DNA of 32,366 bases from Paracoccaceae bacterium (GTDB taxonomy: Bacteria > Pseudomonadota > Alphaproteobacteria > Rhodobacterales > Rhodobacteraceae), in NCBI GenBank assembly GCA_013042605.1, contig JABDPT010000108.1:1-32366 (forward strand), read 5' to 3'. Below the pieces are notes generated by a model. The model saw nothing but the letters and a program-made list of their open reading frames with translations, was not told the DNA's origin and ran no database searches. The translations under genes were made by a program, and so were the position numbers. Of this stretch, positions 10,547 to 19,639 are shown in pieces (position 1 is the first letter of the stretch; each line of letters opens with the position of its first letter).

Positions 10547-10673
10547 CTGGGGTCTGGTCCTTTCAAACGGGTTTCGCACTCCCTATCCAAGGGCCATGGC
10601 GCGGGCAAGGGCTTGCCCCGCGCGACACATCGGGTTAGGCGCGACATCAGGCAAAACCGGCAGGAGAGCGGCC

Positions 10674-10889
10674 ATGCAGGCCATGGTATGGATCGGCGCC
10701 GGCATCACGGTTCTGGGCGTTGCGATGCTGGGCTGGTGCGCGGTGTCCGCGGCCCGGGCACGCAGCGCGGGACTTGACGATGACGCGTTGCGCGCGCGGC
10801 TTCAAAAGATCGTGGCGCTGAACCTTGGCGGGCTGGCGGTGTCGGGCATCGGGCTGATGGTGGTGATCGTCGCGCTGTTTCTGAGCTAG
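10674..10889 (+). CDS. small two-TM membrane protein
   Basis: MQAMVWIGAGITVLGVAMLGWCAVSAARARSAGLDDDALRARLQKIVALNLGGLAVSGIGLMVVIVALFLS. Confidence 0.65.
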   Translation: MQAMVWIGAGITVLGVAMLGWCAVSAARARSAGLDDDALRARLQKIVALNLGGLAVSGIGLMVVIVALFLS

Positions 10890-11411
10890 GGTGCCGGCGG
10901 CGCCTTTTCCCCGCGATCAAACGCTTCCCAGCCTTCGCCGCCAAACACATCGACCCCAAGCTGGGCCAGCACATGCGGGAAATCGACCATCACCCAGTTG
11001 TCGGTGATCTTGCCGTCCTCGACCTTCCAGAAATCCATATATCGGATCTCGACGCGTTTGCCGGTGGGCGCGAGCCCCATGAAAAGGCCCGAATGCGTCG
11101 CCTCCTGCCGCCCGAAGGCCGCTGCCCATTCGCCCATGTAAAGCCGCGCCTCGTCGATACAGACCTTGTCCGAGAACGCCGCCTGAAACGGCTTTTGCCA
11201 GTTTTCCTGAAATTCGCGCAGGCCCCGCTTGGTGCCGCAGCCGGTATTGCCGAACCAGGTAAAGCTTTCGGCGAAGAACTCTCCGATATCGCCGATGCGG
11301 TGGTCGTTCAGACCGTCGACCATGCCTTCGATCACCGCGCGGGTGGCATCGGTTTTCGACAGATCGGTGTCACGGGTCAGAACGGCCTGTTCAGGGCGGG
11401 AACCTTTCACG
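10886..11411 (-). CDS. SnoaL-like / ester cyclase family protein
   Basis: NTF2-fold SnoaL pattern: FFAESFTWFGNTGCGTKRGLREFQENWQKPFQAAF...GLFMGLAPTGKRVEIRYMDFWKVEDGKITDNWVMVD; GTG start at 11411. Confidence 0.75.
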
Positions 11412-11487
11412 GCGCAATCTCCTTTCGGCAGGGTCGCTGCCCGGCCTAGACACTCCGCGCGTTCCGCGCAACAGTCCGTGCACACGA

Positions 11488-12510
11488 TTGCAAGACAAGG
11501 CTGCCCCCGTGCTTCCCAATGATCTCAAATCCCGCAGCCGCGCGCTGTTGATGGCCTTGGCCGAGGGGGCCGATCCGGCCGGGATCTATCACCCCGACGC
11601 GGTGGTGCATGCGGGCCATCCCTGGGGCGATCTGACGGGGATCGAGGCGATCTCGGCGCTGTGGGCCAGCCTGCGGACGGCCCTGCCCGACATGGAACGG
11701 CGCGACCTGATTTTCGTGGGCGGCGAGAACCGCGACGACCCCCGGCTCGATACCCCGCGCGCGCCGCATCTGGTGGCCGCGATCGGCCATCTTCAGGGCA
11801 GCTTTCTTGCCGATCTCATTGATATTCCACCCACATTCGGCGTCGCCCACCTGCGGCATTCCGAGGCGCATTGGCTTGACGGCGACCGCTTTCGCGAAAG
11901 CTGGCTGTTCCTCGACCTGCTTGACCTCAAGCGGCAGGCGGGTCTCTGGCCCCTGCCCCCGAGCCTTGGGACCGAAGGCATGTGGCCCGGTCCTGCCACG
12001 CAGGACGGGCTGCGCGCCGATGATGCGCCATGGGATGGGGCCGATGCGCTTGATACAGTGTTCAAGATGCATGCCGCACTTCTGTCCTTCGACGGCGTGT
12101 CGCTGGAAAGCATGCCGCACGCCGAATACTGGACGACGCATTTCATGTATTACGCATCCTCCGGCATCGGCATGTGCCGGGGGCTTGAGGGGTTTCGCGC
12201 CCACCACCAGATCCCGTTCCTGCGGGCCTTTCCCGACCGCACCGCCACGGGCCATTTCATCCGCATCAGCGACGGGCCCTATGCGGTGACCGGGGGCGTG
12301 GTCACGGGCACCCATAGCGGCGAATACCTGGGCATGCCTGCCACGGGCAAACACATCCGCATACCGGTGATGGATTTCTACCGGTTGGAGGGCGACCGGA
12401 TCGCCGAGAACTGGCTGCCGATGGACGTGCCTTACGTCGCACACCAGATGGGGCACGATCTTTTCGCCCGGCTGCGCCATTATCGCGGCAAGCCGCGCCG
12501 GACGCTTTAG
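11488..12510 (+). CDS. double SnoaL-like domain protein
   Basis: Two NTF2/SnoaL-like halves; C-terminal half GEYLGMPATGKHIRIPVMDFYRLEGDRIAENWLPMDV; TTG start (or GTG 11509). Confidence 0.7.
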   Translation: MQDKAAPVLPNDLKSRSRALLMALAEGADPAGIYHPDAVVHAGHPWGDLTGIEAISALWASLRTALPDMERRDLIFVGGENRDDPRLDTPRAPHLVAAIGHLQGSFLADLIDIPPTFGVAHLRHSEAHWLDGDRFRESWLFLDLLDLKRQAGLWPLPPSLGTEGMWPGPATQDGLRADDAPWDGADALDTVFKMHAALLSFDGVSLESMPHAEYWTTHFMYYASSGIGMCRGLEGFRAHHQIPFLRAFPDRTATGHFIRISDGPYAVTGGVVTGTHSGEYLGMPATGKHIRIPVMDFYRLEGDRIAENWLPMDVPYVAHQMGHDLFARLRHYRGKPRRTL

Positions 12511-12608
12511 AGCCTTTCGAGAAATACCTCAGGCATCCTCCATCGCGTTTCGCGTTCGACCGAAGGGAGAGGCAGCGAAAACGCGATTCAAGTGTTTTCC
12601 GAAAGGCT
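12511..12608. repeat. ~98-nt nested imperfect inverted repeat between convergent genes
   Basis: Outer arms AGCCTTTCG (12511-12519) / CGAAAGGCT (12600-12608); inner arms ATCGCGTTT (12542-12550) / AAACGCGAT (12579-12587). Confidence 0.6.
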
Positions 12609-14700
12609 ATTTGGGGTTCAGCGACGCGAAGCCGAGGCCGTTTTTCACCAGCTCGTCAAAGCGCGGTGACGGTGTCCAGAAAAGCGGCTCTTCCCGGGCC
12701 AGACGCTCAAGATCGCGCTTGATCTTGAAAAGCCCTTCGGCATCCGCCGTCTGCATCGGCCCGCCGCGCCAGCGCGGATAGGCAAAGCCGTGGATCATCA
12801 CCACGTCGATATCCGACGGGCACCGCGCGACGCCTTCGTCGAGCAGCTTCGCCCCCTCGTTGACCATCGCGGCAAGGCATTGCTGCTGGATGTCTTCCCG
12901 GCTGAATTTCTGCGGCTCGATCCCCTGAAACACCCGCTCTTCGGCGATGATCGCGGTCACTTCGGGGTCGACCTGCCCGCTGCGCGCGCCGCGCGGATAG
13001 GTGTACCAGCCGCGCCCGACCTTGCGGCCCAGACGCCCCAGCTCGCACAGACGGTCGGGGATGGCGACATAGCGTGCCGACGGGTTGCGCGTGGCCGCCA
13101 GCCGTTGACGCCGCGCCCAGGCGATGTCGAGCCCGGCCAGATCGGACACTTCAAACGGCCCCATGGGAAAGCCGAAATCGCGCATGGCGGTGTCGATCTC
13201 GACCACGCTGGCGCCGTCTTCCAGCATGAACTCGGCGGCCTGCCGATAGGCCGAATTGACCCGGTTGCCGATGAACCCATCGGTCATGCCCGAACGCACG
13301 CCGATCTTGCGCAATTGCCGGGCCAGCGCAAAGGCGGTGGCCTGCACGTCCTTGGCGCTGTCGTCGGTCGGAATGATTTCAAGAAGCGGCATGACATGCG
13401 CGGGCGAAAAGAAATGCAGCCCGATCACGTCTTCGGGCCGGCCCGAGGCGGCGGCCAGGGGACGGATATCGAGATACGAGGTGTTGGTGGCCAGAATCGC
13501 GCCGGGCTTGGCGATGCGGCCAAGGGTGCGGAACACGCCTTCCTTGGTGCGCGCGTCTTCCACGACCGCCTCGACGATCAGGTCGGCATCGGCCATTGCA
13601 CCGGGGTCGGTGTGACCGCTTAACCGTGCGATGCGCTGATCGCGGGCGTCCGCCTTCATGCGGCCCTTGTCGACCGCGCGGTCATAGATGTCGATGATAC
13701 GCTCGACCCCCGCTTCCAGCGTGTCGATATCCCGTTCGACCAGCGTGACGTTATAGCCGGCGTCAAGACAGGCCACGGTGATGCCCGCGCCCATCAGCCC
13801 CGCGCCGACAATCCCGATCTGGCGAATCGTGCGGGGGGTAGCGCCAGCAAGCTGGGGCTGTTTGATCGCGGTGCGTTCGGCGAAAAAGACGTGGCGCAAG
13901 GCGGCGGACTGATCGCTTTTCACCAGGTCTTCGAAGGCCGCGCGTTCGAACTTCATCCCCGCCTCGAGCGGCATGAGCGCGCCGACCTCGATGCAATCGA
14001 CGATGCGCTTGGGCGCTTTGAGGGGAGAGCCCGAAAGGCTTGCCCGGCGTTCGGCCACCGCCGCGAGCCAGCTTTGCGGATCGGCGAGATAGGGGCTGTC
14101 CTGAAGGTCTTTGCGCGGCACCTCGCCGTCGGCCATGCGCAGGGCAAGGTCAACGGCGTCTTTCACCGGTTCTTTGTCGGAAACCGCGTCGATCAGCCCG
14201 GCGGCCAATGCCTGTTTTGCAGTCATCGGATCCCCCGAAAGGATCAGGTCAAGCGCGGCCTTCGCCCCGATCAGGCGCGGTACGCGCTGGGTCCCGCCCG
14301 CGCCGGGCAGAAGACCCAACTTGACCTCGGGCAGGCCGATCGTCGTGGCCGCGGACGCCACCCGCGCGTGGCAGGCCAGCGCCAGTTCGACCCCGCCCCC
14401 GCGGGGCGTGCCATGCAGCGCGGCCACCACGGGCTTTTCGCACATGTCGATCATCGCGCAGACAGTGGGCAGGTTGGGTGCCTGGGACGGTTTGCCGAAT
14501 TCGGTGATGTCAGCGCCCGCCGGGAACGTCCGGCCCTTGGCGCAGATGACAATGGCCCGCACCTCCGGGTCGTCGCCGGCCCGTTCCAGACCGGTAGCAA
14601 GGCCCGCGCGCACGGCGTGGGCAAGCGCATTCACTGGTGGATTCCCAATCGTGAGAAGGGCGACATCGCCCGTCACACGGTACCCGACCGTTTCCCCCAT
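12607..14700 (-). CDS. fadJ: bifunctional enoyl-CoA hydratase / 3-hydroxyacyl-CoA dehydrogenase
   Basis: N-terminal crotonase domain (PPRGGGVELALACHARV...GLLPGAGGTQRVPRLIG) followed by NAD-binding GAGLMGAGI and HFFSPAHVMPLLEII HCDH domains. Confidence 0.9.
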   Translation of the reverse strand: MGETVGYRVTGDVALLTIGNPPVNALAHAVRAGLATGLERAGDDPEVRAIVICAKGRTFPAGADITEFGKPSQAPNLPTVCAMIDMCEKPVVAALHGTPRGGGVELALACHARVASAATTIGLPEVKLGLLPGAGGTQRVPRLIGAKAALDLILSGDPMTAKQALAAGLIDAVSDKEPVKDAVDLALRMADGEVPRKDLQDSPYLADPQSWLAAVAERRASLSGSPLKAPKRIVDCIEVGALMPLEAGMKFERAAFEDLVKSDQSAALRHVFFAERTAIKQPQLAGATPRTIRQIGIVGAGLMGAGITVACLDAGYNVTLVERDIDTLEAGVERIIDIYDRAVDKGRMKADARDQRIARLSGHTDPGAMADADLIVEAVVEDARTKEGVFRTLGRIAKPGAILATNTSYLDIRPLAAASGRPEDVIGLHFFSPAHVMPLLEIIPTDDSAKDVQATAFALARQLRKIGVRSGMTDGFIGNRVNSAYRQAAEFMLEDGASVVEIDTAMRDFGFPMGPFEVSDLAGLDIAWARRQRLAATRNPSARYVAIPDRLCELGRLGRKVGRGWYTYPRGARSGQVDPEVTAIIAEERVFQGIEPQKFSREDIQQQCLAAMVNEGAKLLDEGVARCPSDIDVVMIHGFAYPRWRGGPMQTADAEGLFKIKRDLERLAREEPLFWTPSPRFDELVKNGLGFASLNPK

Positions 14701-14785
14701 AACCAAAACTTTCCCAGTACACGGCCCGTTACACCGTTCTTTCAGGATTTAGCCCTGTGGCGCACGCAATGGCAAGCGGCGGGGT

Positions 14786-14977
14786 TCAGACGGGGAAGTT
14801 ATCGGAATCGTCGTAATCGTCGTCATCGGTCACGCCGGCGACCATTTCATAGAACATCGTGGGGCCGACAAAGCCCATCTTTTCAAGATCGTTCAGCATC
14901 CGGTTGAGGCTGCGCAACAGCACCTCACGCTCAATCTCGGAGGCCTGCGCGGCCGCGCTTCGGCTACGGTCTGTCAT
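14786..14977 (-). CDS. small hypothetical protein
   Basis: 63-aa ORF: MTDRSRSAAAQASEIEREVLLRSLNRMLNDLEKMGFVGPTMFYEMVAGVTDDDDYDDSDNFPV. Confidence 0.6.
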   Translation of the reverse strand: MTDRSRSAAAQASEIEREVLLRSLNRMLNDLEKMGFVGPTMFYEMVAGVTDDDDYDDSDNFPV

Positions 14978-15037
14978 CGGTCTGCTTGCCTCTGGCTTGG
15001 GATGCGGGTCATGGGAAAATAACGCATGATCATCGGG

Positions 15038-15355
15038 TTACGGGGAACATTTGCGGCAGAACGGCGTATCGGGAAGCACATCGAGCCGTTCTTCAGAAAT
15101 TTCCTCTCCGCATTTGACGCAGAAGCCGTACTCACCCTCGTCGATCCGCTTCAGCGCGGCGTGGATACGGGCGATTTCGGCCTTTCCGGCATTCCCGAGG
15201 TCTTCGAGCATTTCGTCGTCTTCACGCTCGACCGCCGCTTCTTCCCAGTCGCGGGTGTTATGGGTCACAAGCGTCTTGTCGATGCCATGCAATCGGCCCT
15301 CAAGCTCGGCCAGACGGTTTTGCAGAGTTGTTTTTCTTCTTTCGAGAATATGCAT
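15038..15355 (-). CDS. TraR/DksA-family zinc finger protein
   Basis: C-terminal YGFCVKCGEEISEERLDVLPDTPFCRKC; RBS GGAGGGG before ATG at 15355. Confidence 0.88.
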   Translation of the reverse strand: MHILERRKTTLQNRLAELEGRLHGIDKTLVTHNTRDWEEAAVEREDDEMLEDLGNAGKAEIARIHAALKRIDEGEYGFCVKCGEEISEERLDVLPDTPFCRKCSP

Positions 15356-15467
15356 GATCGACCCCTCCTTCTGCGGAAGACTGGGTCGATGGTAAGCCAG
15401 ACCGGGTATGGGGGCATTGATGCAGGTCAACGGCGCCGGGGTTCCGGCGCCGGACAGGTCAGAGCGA

Positions 15468-15677
15468 TCAGACCGGGACGTTGTCCCACAGATCGTCAGG
15501 TTCATTGGCGTCCGTGATCGCGGCTTTGCGGGCTATGCGATGGACATTGCCTTGGGTGATCTTCTCGCGCAGCGCGGACTTCAACGCATCGGCCTGTTCA
15601 GGATGGCGCGTCAGGTTTTCGGCGAAGCGATTGATCTCTTCTTCGAGCGTATAGGAAATGGCGTTGTTGTTTTTCAT
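15468..15677 (-). CDS. small hypothetical protein
   Basis: 69-aa ORF MKNNNAISYTLEEEINRFAENLTRHPEQADALKSAL... with RBS-like GGGAGGACC. Confidence 0.6.
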   Translation of the reverse strand: MKNNNAISYTLEEEINRFAENLTRHPEQADALKSALREKITQGNVHRIARKAAITDANEPDDLWDNVPV

Positions 15678-15876
15678 TGGTTGGGTCCTCCCGTTGGCTG
15701 GCGGTAATTTCCAGCGGTGGCGTAAGTTCGTAACATGCCGTAAACGAGACTTCGACCGCCCCGACAGGGCGGTTACGTATTCAAAATGAAAGAGGCGGAG
15801 TTTTGCCTAAAATCAGGGCATATGCACTGAATGCCATGCGTTTGGTGAAACCGGAGGTCTCGAATTCGGGCCTGTT

Positions 15877-16194
15877 TCAGGGCTTCGGGCAAAAGCCTTC
15901 GTAAAGCGCCATCATCACCGGCGTGACGCGCGGGTCCGACAGGCGATACCGCATCTGCCGTCCGTCCCGCGTCGCCGCGACCAGCCCGTCTTCGCGCAGC
16001 CGCGCCAGCTGTTGCGACACATAGGCCTGGCTTAGCTGAAGGGTCTCTTCGATCTCGCCCACGGTCTTTTCGGCTTCGACCAACTGGCACAGGATCAAAA
16101 GCCGCGACGGGTTGGACAAGGCGCGCATGACCCCCGCGGCCTCCTCGGCCCCCAATGCCATTGCGTCAAGCGGGATATTAACCATACCGTCCAT
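15877..16194 (-). CDS. ArsR-family regulator, BigR/SqrR-like persulfide sensor
   Basis: wHTH MRALSNPSRLLILCQLVEAEKTVGEIEETLQLSQAYVSQQLARLREDGLV; Cys in LILCQLVE and EGFCPKP; divergent from persulfide dioxygenase. Confidence 0.85.
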   Translation of the reverse strand: MDGMVNIPLDAMALGAEEAAGVMRALSNPSRLLILCQLVEAEKTVGEIEETLQLSQAYVSQQLARLREDGLVAATRDGRQMRYRLSDPRVTPVMMALYEGFCPKP

Positions 16195-16220
16195 GCGTCT
16201 AACCGTCTCTGTTCTTCATC

Positions 16221-16242
16221 ATATATCACTATTGTAATATAT
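16221..16242. promoter_or_regulatory. Putative ArsR/BigR operator
   Basis: ATATATCACTATTGTAATATAT, 22-nt imperfect palindrome (symmetrical ATATAT arms, AC/GT core) in divergent intergenic region. Confidence 0.65.
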
Positions 16243-16286
16243 CGTCTACTTTCCTATCTTCGCTAGGTAACATCGGAGCACGAAAT

Positions 16287-17150
16287 ATGCACCCAGTCAT
16301 CACCGCTTTTTTCGATTCCGCGACGAATACGATCAGCTATGTCGTGCGCGAACCACAAGGGCGCGCGGCGGCCATTGTCGATAGCGTGCTTGATTTCGAT
16401 TATGCCAGCGGGCGCACCGATACCGCGTCGGCCGACGAGATCGTGGCGTTCGTTCAGAAAGAAGATCTGCGCATCGAGTGGATCCTCGAAACCCATGTCC
16501 ATGCCGACCACCTGAGTGCGGCGCCCTATCTTCAGGAAAAGCTGGGCGGCAAGATCGGCATCGGGCGCAACATCACGATCGTGCAGGACACCTTCGGTAA
16601 GGTCTTCAACGAAGGCACCGAGTTTCAGCGGGACGGCAGCCAGTTCGACGCCCTGCTGGAAGAGGGCGAAAGTTTTCACATCGGACAAATGCGCGCCGAC
16701 GTGCTGCACACCCCCGGGCACACGCCCGCCTGCATGACCTATGTCATCGGGGATGCGGCCTTTGTCGGCGATACTCTGTTCATGCCTGATTTCGGCACGG
16801 CGCGCTGCGATTTCCCGGGCGGATCGGCGGCGGATCTCTATGCCTCGATCCAGAAAATCCTGTCCCTGCCTGACGAGACCCGCATCTTCGTGGGCCACGA
16901 CTACAAGGCCCCGGGGCGCGAGGAATATGCCTGGGAAACCACAGTGGGCGAGCAGAAGGCAAAGAACGTGCATGTCGGCGAAGGCCGCGATGCCGAAGAG
17001 TTCGTGGCCATGCGCGAGGCGCGCGATGCCACGCTTGGCATGCCCAAGCTGATCGTGCCGTCGCTTCAGGTGAACATGCGGGCGGGCAACATGCCCGAAC
17101 CCGAAGAAGATGGCAGCGTGTTCCTGAAAGTACCGGTGAACAAGCTCTAG
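16287..17150 (+). CDS. MBL-fold persulfide dioxygenase / sulfurtransferase-type hydrolase (Blh/ETHE1-like)
   Basis: ETHVHADHLSAAPYL, HTPGHTPACMTYV, GDTLFMPDFGTARCDFPGGSA, VGHDY motifs. Confidence 0.9.
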   Translation: MHPVITAFFDSATNTISYVVREPQGRAAAIVDSVLDFDYASGRTDTASADEIVAFVQKEDLRIEWILETHVHADHLSAAPYLQEKLGGKIGIGRNITIVQDTFGKVFNEGTEFQRDGSQFDALLEEGESFHIGQMRADVLHTPGHTPACMTYVIGDAAFVGDTLFMPDFGTARCDFPGGSAADLYASIQKILSLPDETRIFVGHDYKAPGREEYAWETTVGEQKAKNVHVGEGRDAEEFVAMREARDATLGMPKLIVPSLQVNMRAGNMPEPEEDGSVFLKVPVNKL

Positions 17151-17168
17151 AACGGAAAGGATAGTCCC

Positions 17169-17594
17169 ATGCAGCAAGAGTGGATCATGGGGTTGATCGG
17201 CGGGGGAATGATCGGGCTGGCGGCCACGATGTTCCTGCTGATCAATGGTCGTATCATGGGGGCCTCGGGCCTTCTGGGCGGGCTGGTCGATGGCACCGGG
17301 CGCGGCAATGCCGGCGAACGCGCGGCGTTCATCGCCGGTCTGATCGCGGTGCCGGGGCTGATCGCCTTTGCGATGGGCGGCTCTGAGACCCATGCCTCAA
17401 GCAATATCGCGGTGCTGATCGCGGCGGGGCTGTGCGTCGGCATCGGCACGCGGCTGGCCAATGGCTGTACCTCGGGTCACGGGGTTTGCGGCATTTCGCG
17501 GCTGTCACTGCGCGGGATCGTGGCGACGGTGTTCTACCTGATGGCCGGGGGTCTGTCGGTGATGCTCTTCAAACATGTGCTGGGGGTGATCTGA
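17169..17594 (+). CDS. YeeE/YedE (DUF395) sulfur transporter subunit
   Basis: Membrane protein with LCVGIGTRLANGCTSGHGVCGISRLSLRGIVAT motif. Confidence 0.88.
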   Translation: MQQEWIMGLIGGGMIGLAATMFLLINGRIMGASGLLGGLVDGTGRGNAGERAAFIAGLIAVPGLIAFAMGGSETHASSNIAVLIAAGLCVGIGTRLANGCTSGHGVCGISRLSLRGIVATVFYLMAGGLSVMLFKHVLGVI

Positions 17595-18028
17595 TGCAAC
17601 GCGCTATTTACGCTTTTCTCGCAGGCGGACTTTTCGGCGCCGGCCTGCTTGTCTCGGGCATGACCGACACCCGCAAGGTGCAGGGCTGGCTTGACGTCTT
17701 CGGCGACTGGGACCCGACGCTGGCCTTCGTGCTGGGCGGGGCAATCCTGCCGATGGCCGTGGCCTGGCAGCTTACCCGCAACCGTCAGCCGGTTCTGGGC
17801 GGCGCGTTTCCACCCAAGCCCGAAACCCGGCTGGGCTGGCCATTGGTCAGTGGGTCGGTCCTTTTCGGGGTCGGCTGGGGTCTTGTCGGGCTCTGCCCCG
17901 GTCCGGCCATGGCATCGCTGACCTTTGGCGGCATGGAGGGGCTTGTCTTCCTTGTGGCAATGCTGGCAGGAATGCTCGCAGCGCCCCCGTTGCGGCGGCG
18001 GCTGGTCGAGGCATCCGCCCCGGCCTGA
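17594..18028 (+). CDS. YeeE/YedE (DUF395/DUF6691) sulfur transporter subunit
   Basis: MQRAIYAFLAGGLFGAGLLVSGMTDTRKVQGWLDVFGDWDPTLAFVLGGA...GVGWGLVGLCPGPA; TGATG overlap with upstream gene. Confidence 0.88.
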   Translation: MQRAIYAFLAGGLFGAGLLVSGMTDTRKVQGWLDVFGDWDPTLAFVLGGAILPMAVAWQLTRNRQPVLGGAFPPKPETRLGWPLVSGSVLFGVGWGLVGLCPGPAMASLTFGGMEGLVFLVAMLAGMLAAPPLRRRLVEASAPA

Positions 18029-18061
18029 CCGGCCCGCGACCCCGACAAAGGATCGCCCTGA

Positions 18062-18487
18062 ATGGACATTCGCCAGATCACGCCGGACTTCGCCGTGTCG
18101 CCCCAGATCGAGCCGGGGGATGTGCCCGCGCTGAAAGAGGCCGGGTTCAGGACGGTGGTCTGCAACCGGCCCGATGTCGAAGTGCCCCATGAGTTGAGCG
18201 CCGAGGCGATGCGCGCGGCGGTCGAGGCGGCGGGTCTGACCTTTGTCGAGAACCCCATCGACGGGTCCGCGATCACAGCCGACGGGATCGCGGCGCAAGG
18301 CACGGCGGCGGATGCGGGCGAAGGCCCGGTTTTCGCCTATTGCCGGTCTGGCACACGCTCGGCGATGGTCTGGGCGATGTCGCAGGCGGGCAAGCGCGAG
18401 ATCGACGATATTCTCGCCGCCTGTGCGCAGGCGGGCTATCCCTTCGACGGGCTGCGCGGGCAGTTGGAGCGGCTGGCCGAAAGTTAG
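18062..18487 (+). CDS. TIGR01244/DUF442 family sulfurtransferase/phosphatase-like protein
   Basis: MDIRQITPDFAVSPQIEPGDVPALKEAGFRTVVCNRPD...; active-site loop YCRSGTRS. Confidence 0.88.
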   Translation: MDIRQITPDFAVSPQIEPGDVPALKEAGFRTVVCNRPDVEVPHELSAEAMRAAVEAAGLTFVENPIDGSAITADGIAAQGTAADAGEGPVFAYCRSGTRSAMVWAMSQAGKREIDDILAACAQAGYPFDGLRGQLERLAES

Positions 18488-19554
18488 TCCGGGTCCGGCA
18501 GGTCGATCGGCGGCAGATCCGGGAGGTCCGGCAAGTCCCCCAATCCCGAAGACATCGGCAACTCTGGCAGGTCGGATCCGGCCGTGTCGTCGTCCGGCAT
18601 GGCGGGCAGGTCCGGCATAGCGGGCAGGTCTGAAAGCCCCGCCTCTTCCATCGCCCCGGCCAGCAGTGCCGGTCCGGCCCCCGACGCATCATCCGGCCCA
18701 TCGGCGCCGTGAAGGCGCAGCGCCCGGTGCATGCCGAGACGCCCCAGCCGCGCCCGCGCCAGGGCCTTTCCGCCCAAACCCGCCTCGATGCTGACACCGT
18801 CGAGCGCGTCGCCGGGCAAGGCGATCGCGTCGCCCGGCGCCAGCGATTTCAGCCGCGACAGCGGCAGCGACATGCGGCACAGCACGGCGCGCAGATCGGT
18901 CTTGATCTCCAGCCGTGGATCGGGCTTGCGCGGGCCCGTGTCGGCCCCTGCGCGCAAGGTCACCGCCGACGCCGCCAAGGGGGTGAAGAGATCAAGCGTG
19001 CCGGTCTTGGCGCCTGCGCCCAGATCGAAGGTGACATGCTGGCGGACATACACCCCCTCTTCCAGCGACAGCCCGGCACTGCGCGCATCGGCCACCCGTT
19101 CGGCGCAATGCCAAAGCGGGCGCACCTGCCCCGCATCGGCGAGCACGGTCGTGACATCGGCAACGAAACGGTCGATCACATGGGTGGTCAGGGCCGCGTC
19201 GGTATCGGTGGGCAGGCGTCCGGCGGGCTTGGCGGGGGATACGCGCCCGGTGGTCTGCACCTCGATCAGCGCGGCGATCAGCGCGGCGTCAAGCCGGGCC
19301 AGACCCAGCGCCTCACTCTCTCCGCGCAGCATGACGAACAGCGCGTCTTCGGCCCAGTCGCCCAGCACGGTGTCAAGGCCGACATCCTCTTCCGCGTGGC
19401 CCGTGACCGAGGCCACAAGCCCCGCCGCATCCTCGGCCGCGCGCGGCACGACCTGCCGCCAGGCGCGCCCAAGGGTCAGGCCCGGGGGCGCGGCGCGCGG
19501 ACCCGGGGGCCGCACGATCCTGCGCATCACTGCCAGTGACTGATCCGAAATCAT
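18484..19554 (-). CDS. FliM/FliN (SpoA) domain-containing protein
   Basis: DLRAVLCRMSLPLSRLKSLAPGDAIALPGDALDGVSIEAGLGGKALARARLGRLGMHRALRL is SpoA-like; acidic Pro-rich repetitive C-terminal tail. Confidence 0.75.
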   Translation of the reverse strand: MISDQSLAVMRRIVRPPGPRAAPPGLTLGRAWRQVVPRAAEDAAGLVASVTGHAEEDVGLDTVLGDWAEDALFVMLRGESEALGLARLDAALIAALIEVQTTGRVSPAKPAGRLPTDTDAALTTHVIDRFVADVTTVLADAGQVRPLWHCAERVADARSAGLSLEEGVYVRQHVTFDLGAGAKTGTLDLFTPLAASAVTLRAGADTGPRKPDPRLEIKTDLRAVLCRMSLPLSRLKSLAPGDAIALPGDALDGVSIEAGLGGKALARARLGRLGMHRALRLHGADGPDDASGAGPALLAGAMEEAGLSDLPAMPDLPAMPDDDTAGSDLPELPMSSGLGDLPDLPDLPPIDLPDPD

Positions 19555-19639
19555 GACTGTCGCCCCATCCAAGGCCAAACGTCCCCACTGGGCCCCTAAT
19601 CGCATGACAGCGTTACGATTTCCTTGAAATGGCGCGGTG

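Noticed and set aside
13891-14907. 338-aa plus-strand ORF antisense to the FadJ-type gene
   Set aside because: FadJ-type reading frame is clear; antisense artefact
16263-17393. 376-aa minus-strand ORF antisense to the MBL gene
   Set aside because: MBL dioxygenase motifs are clear on plus strand
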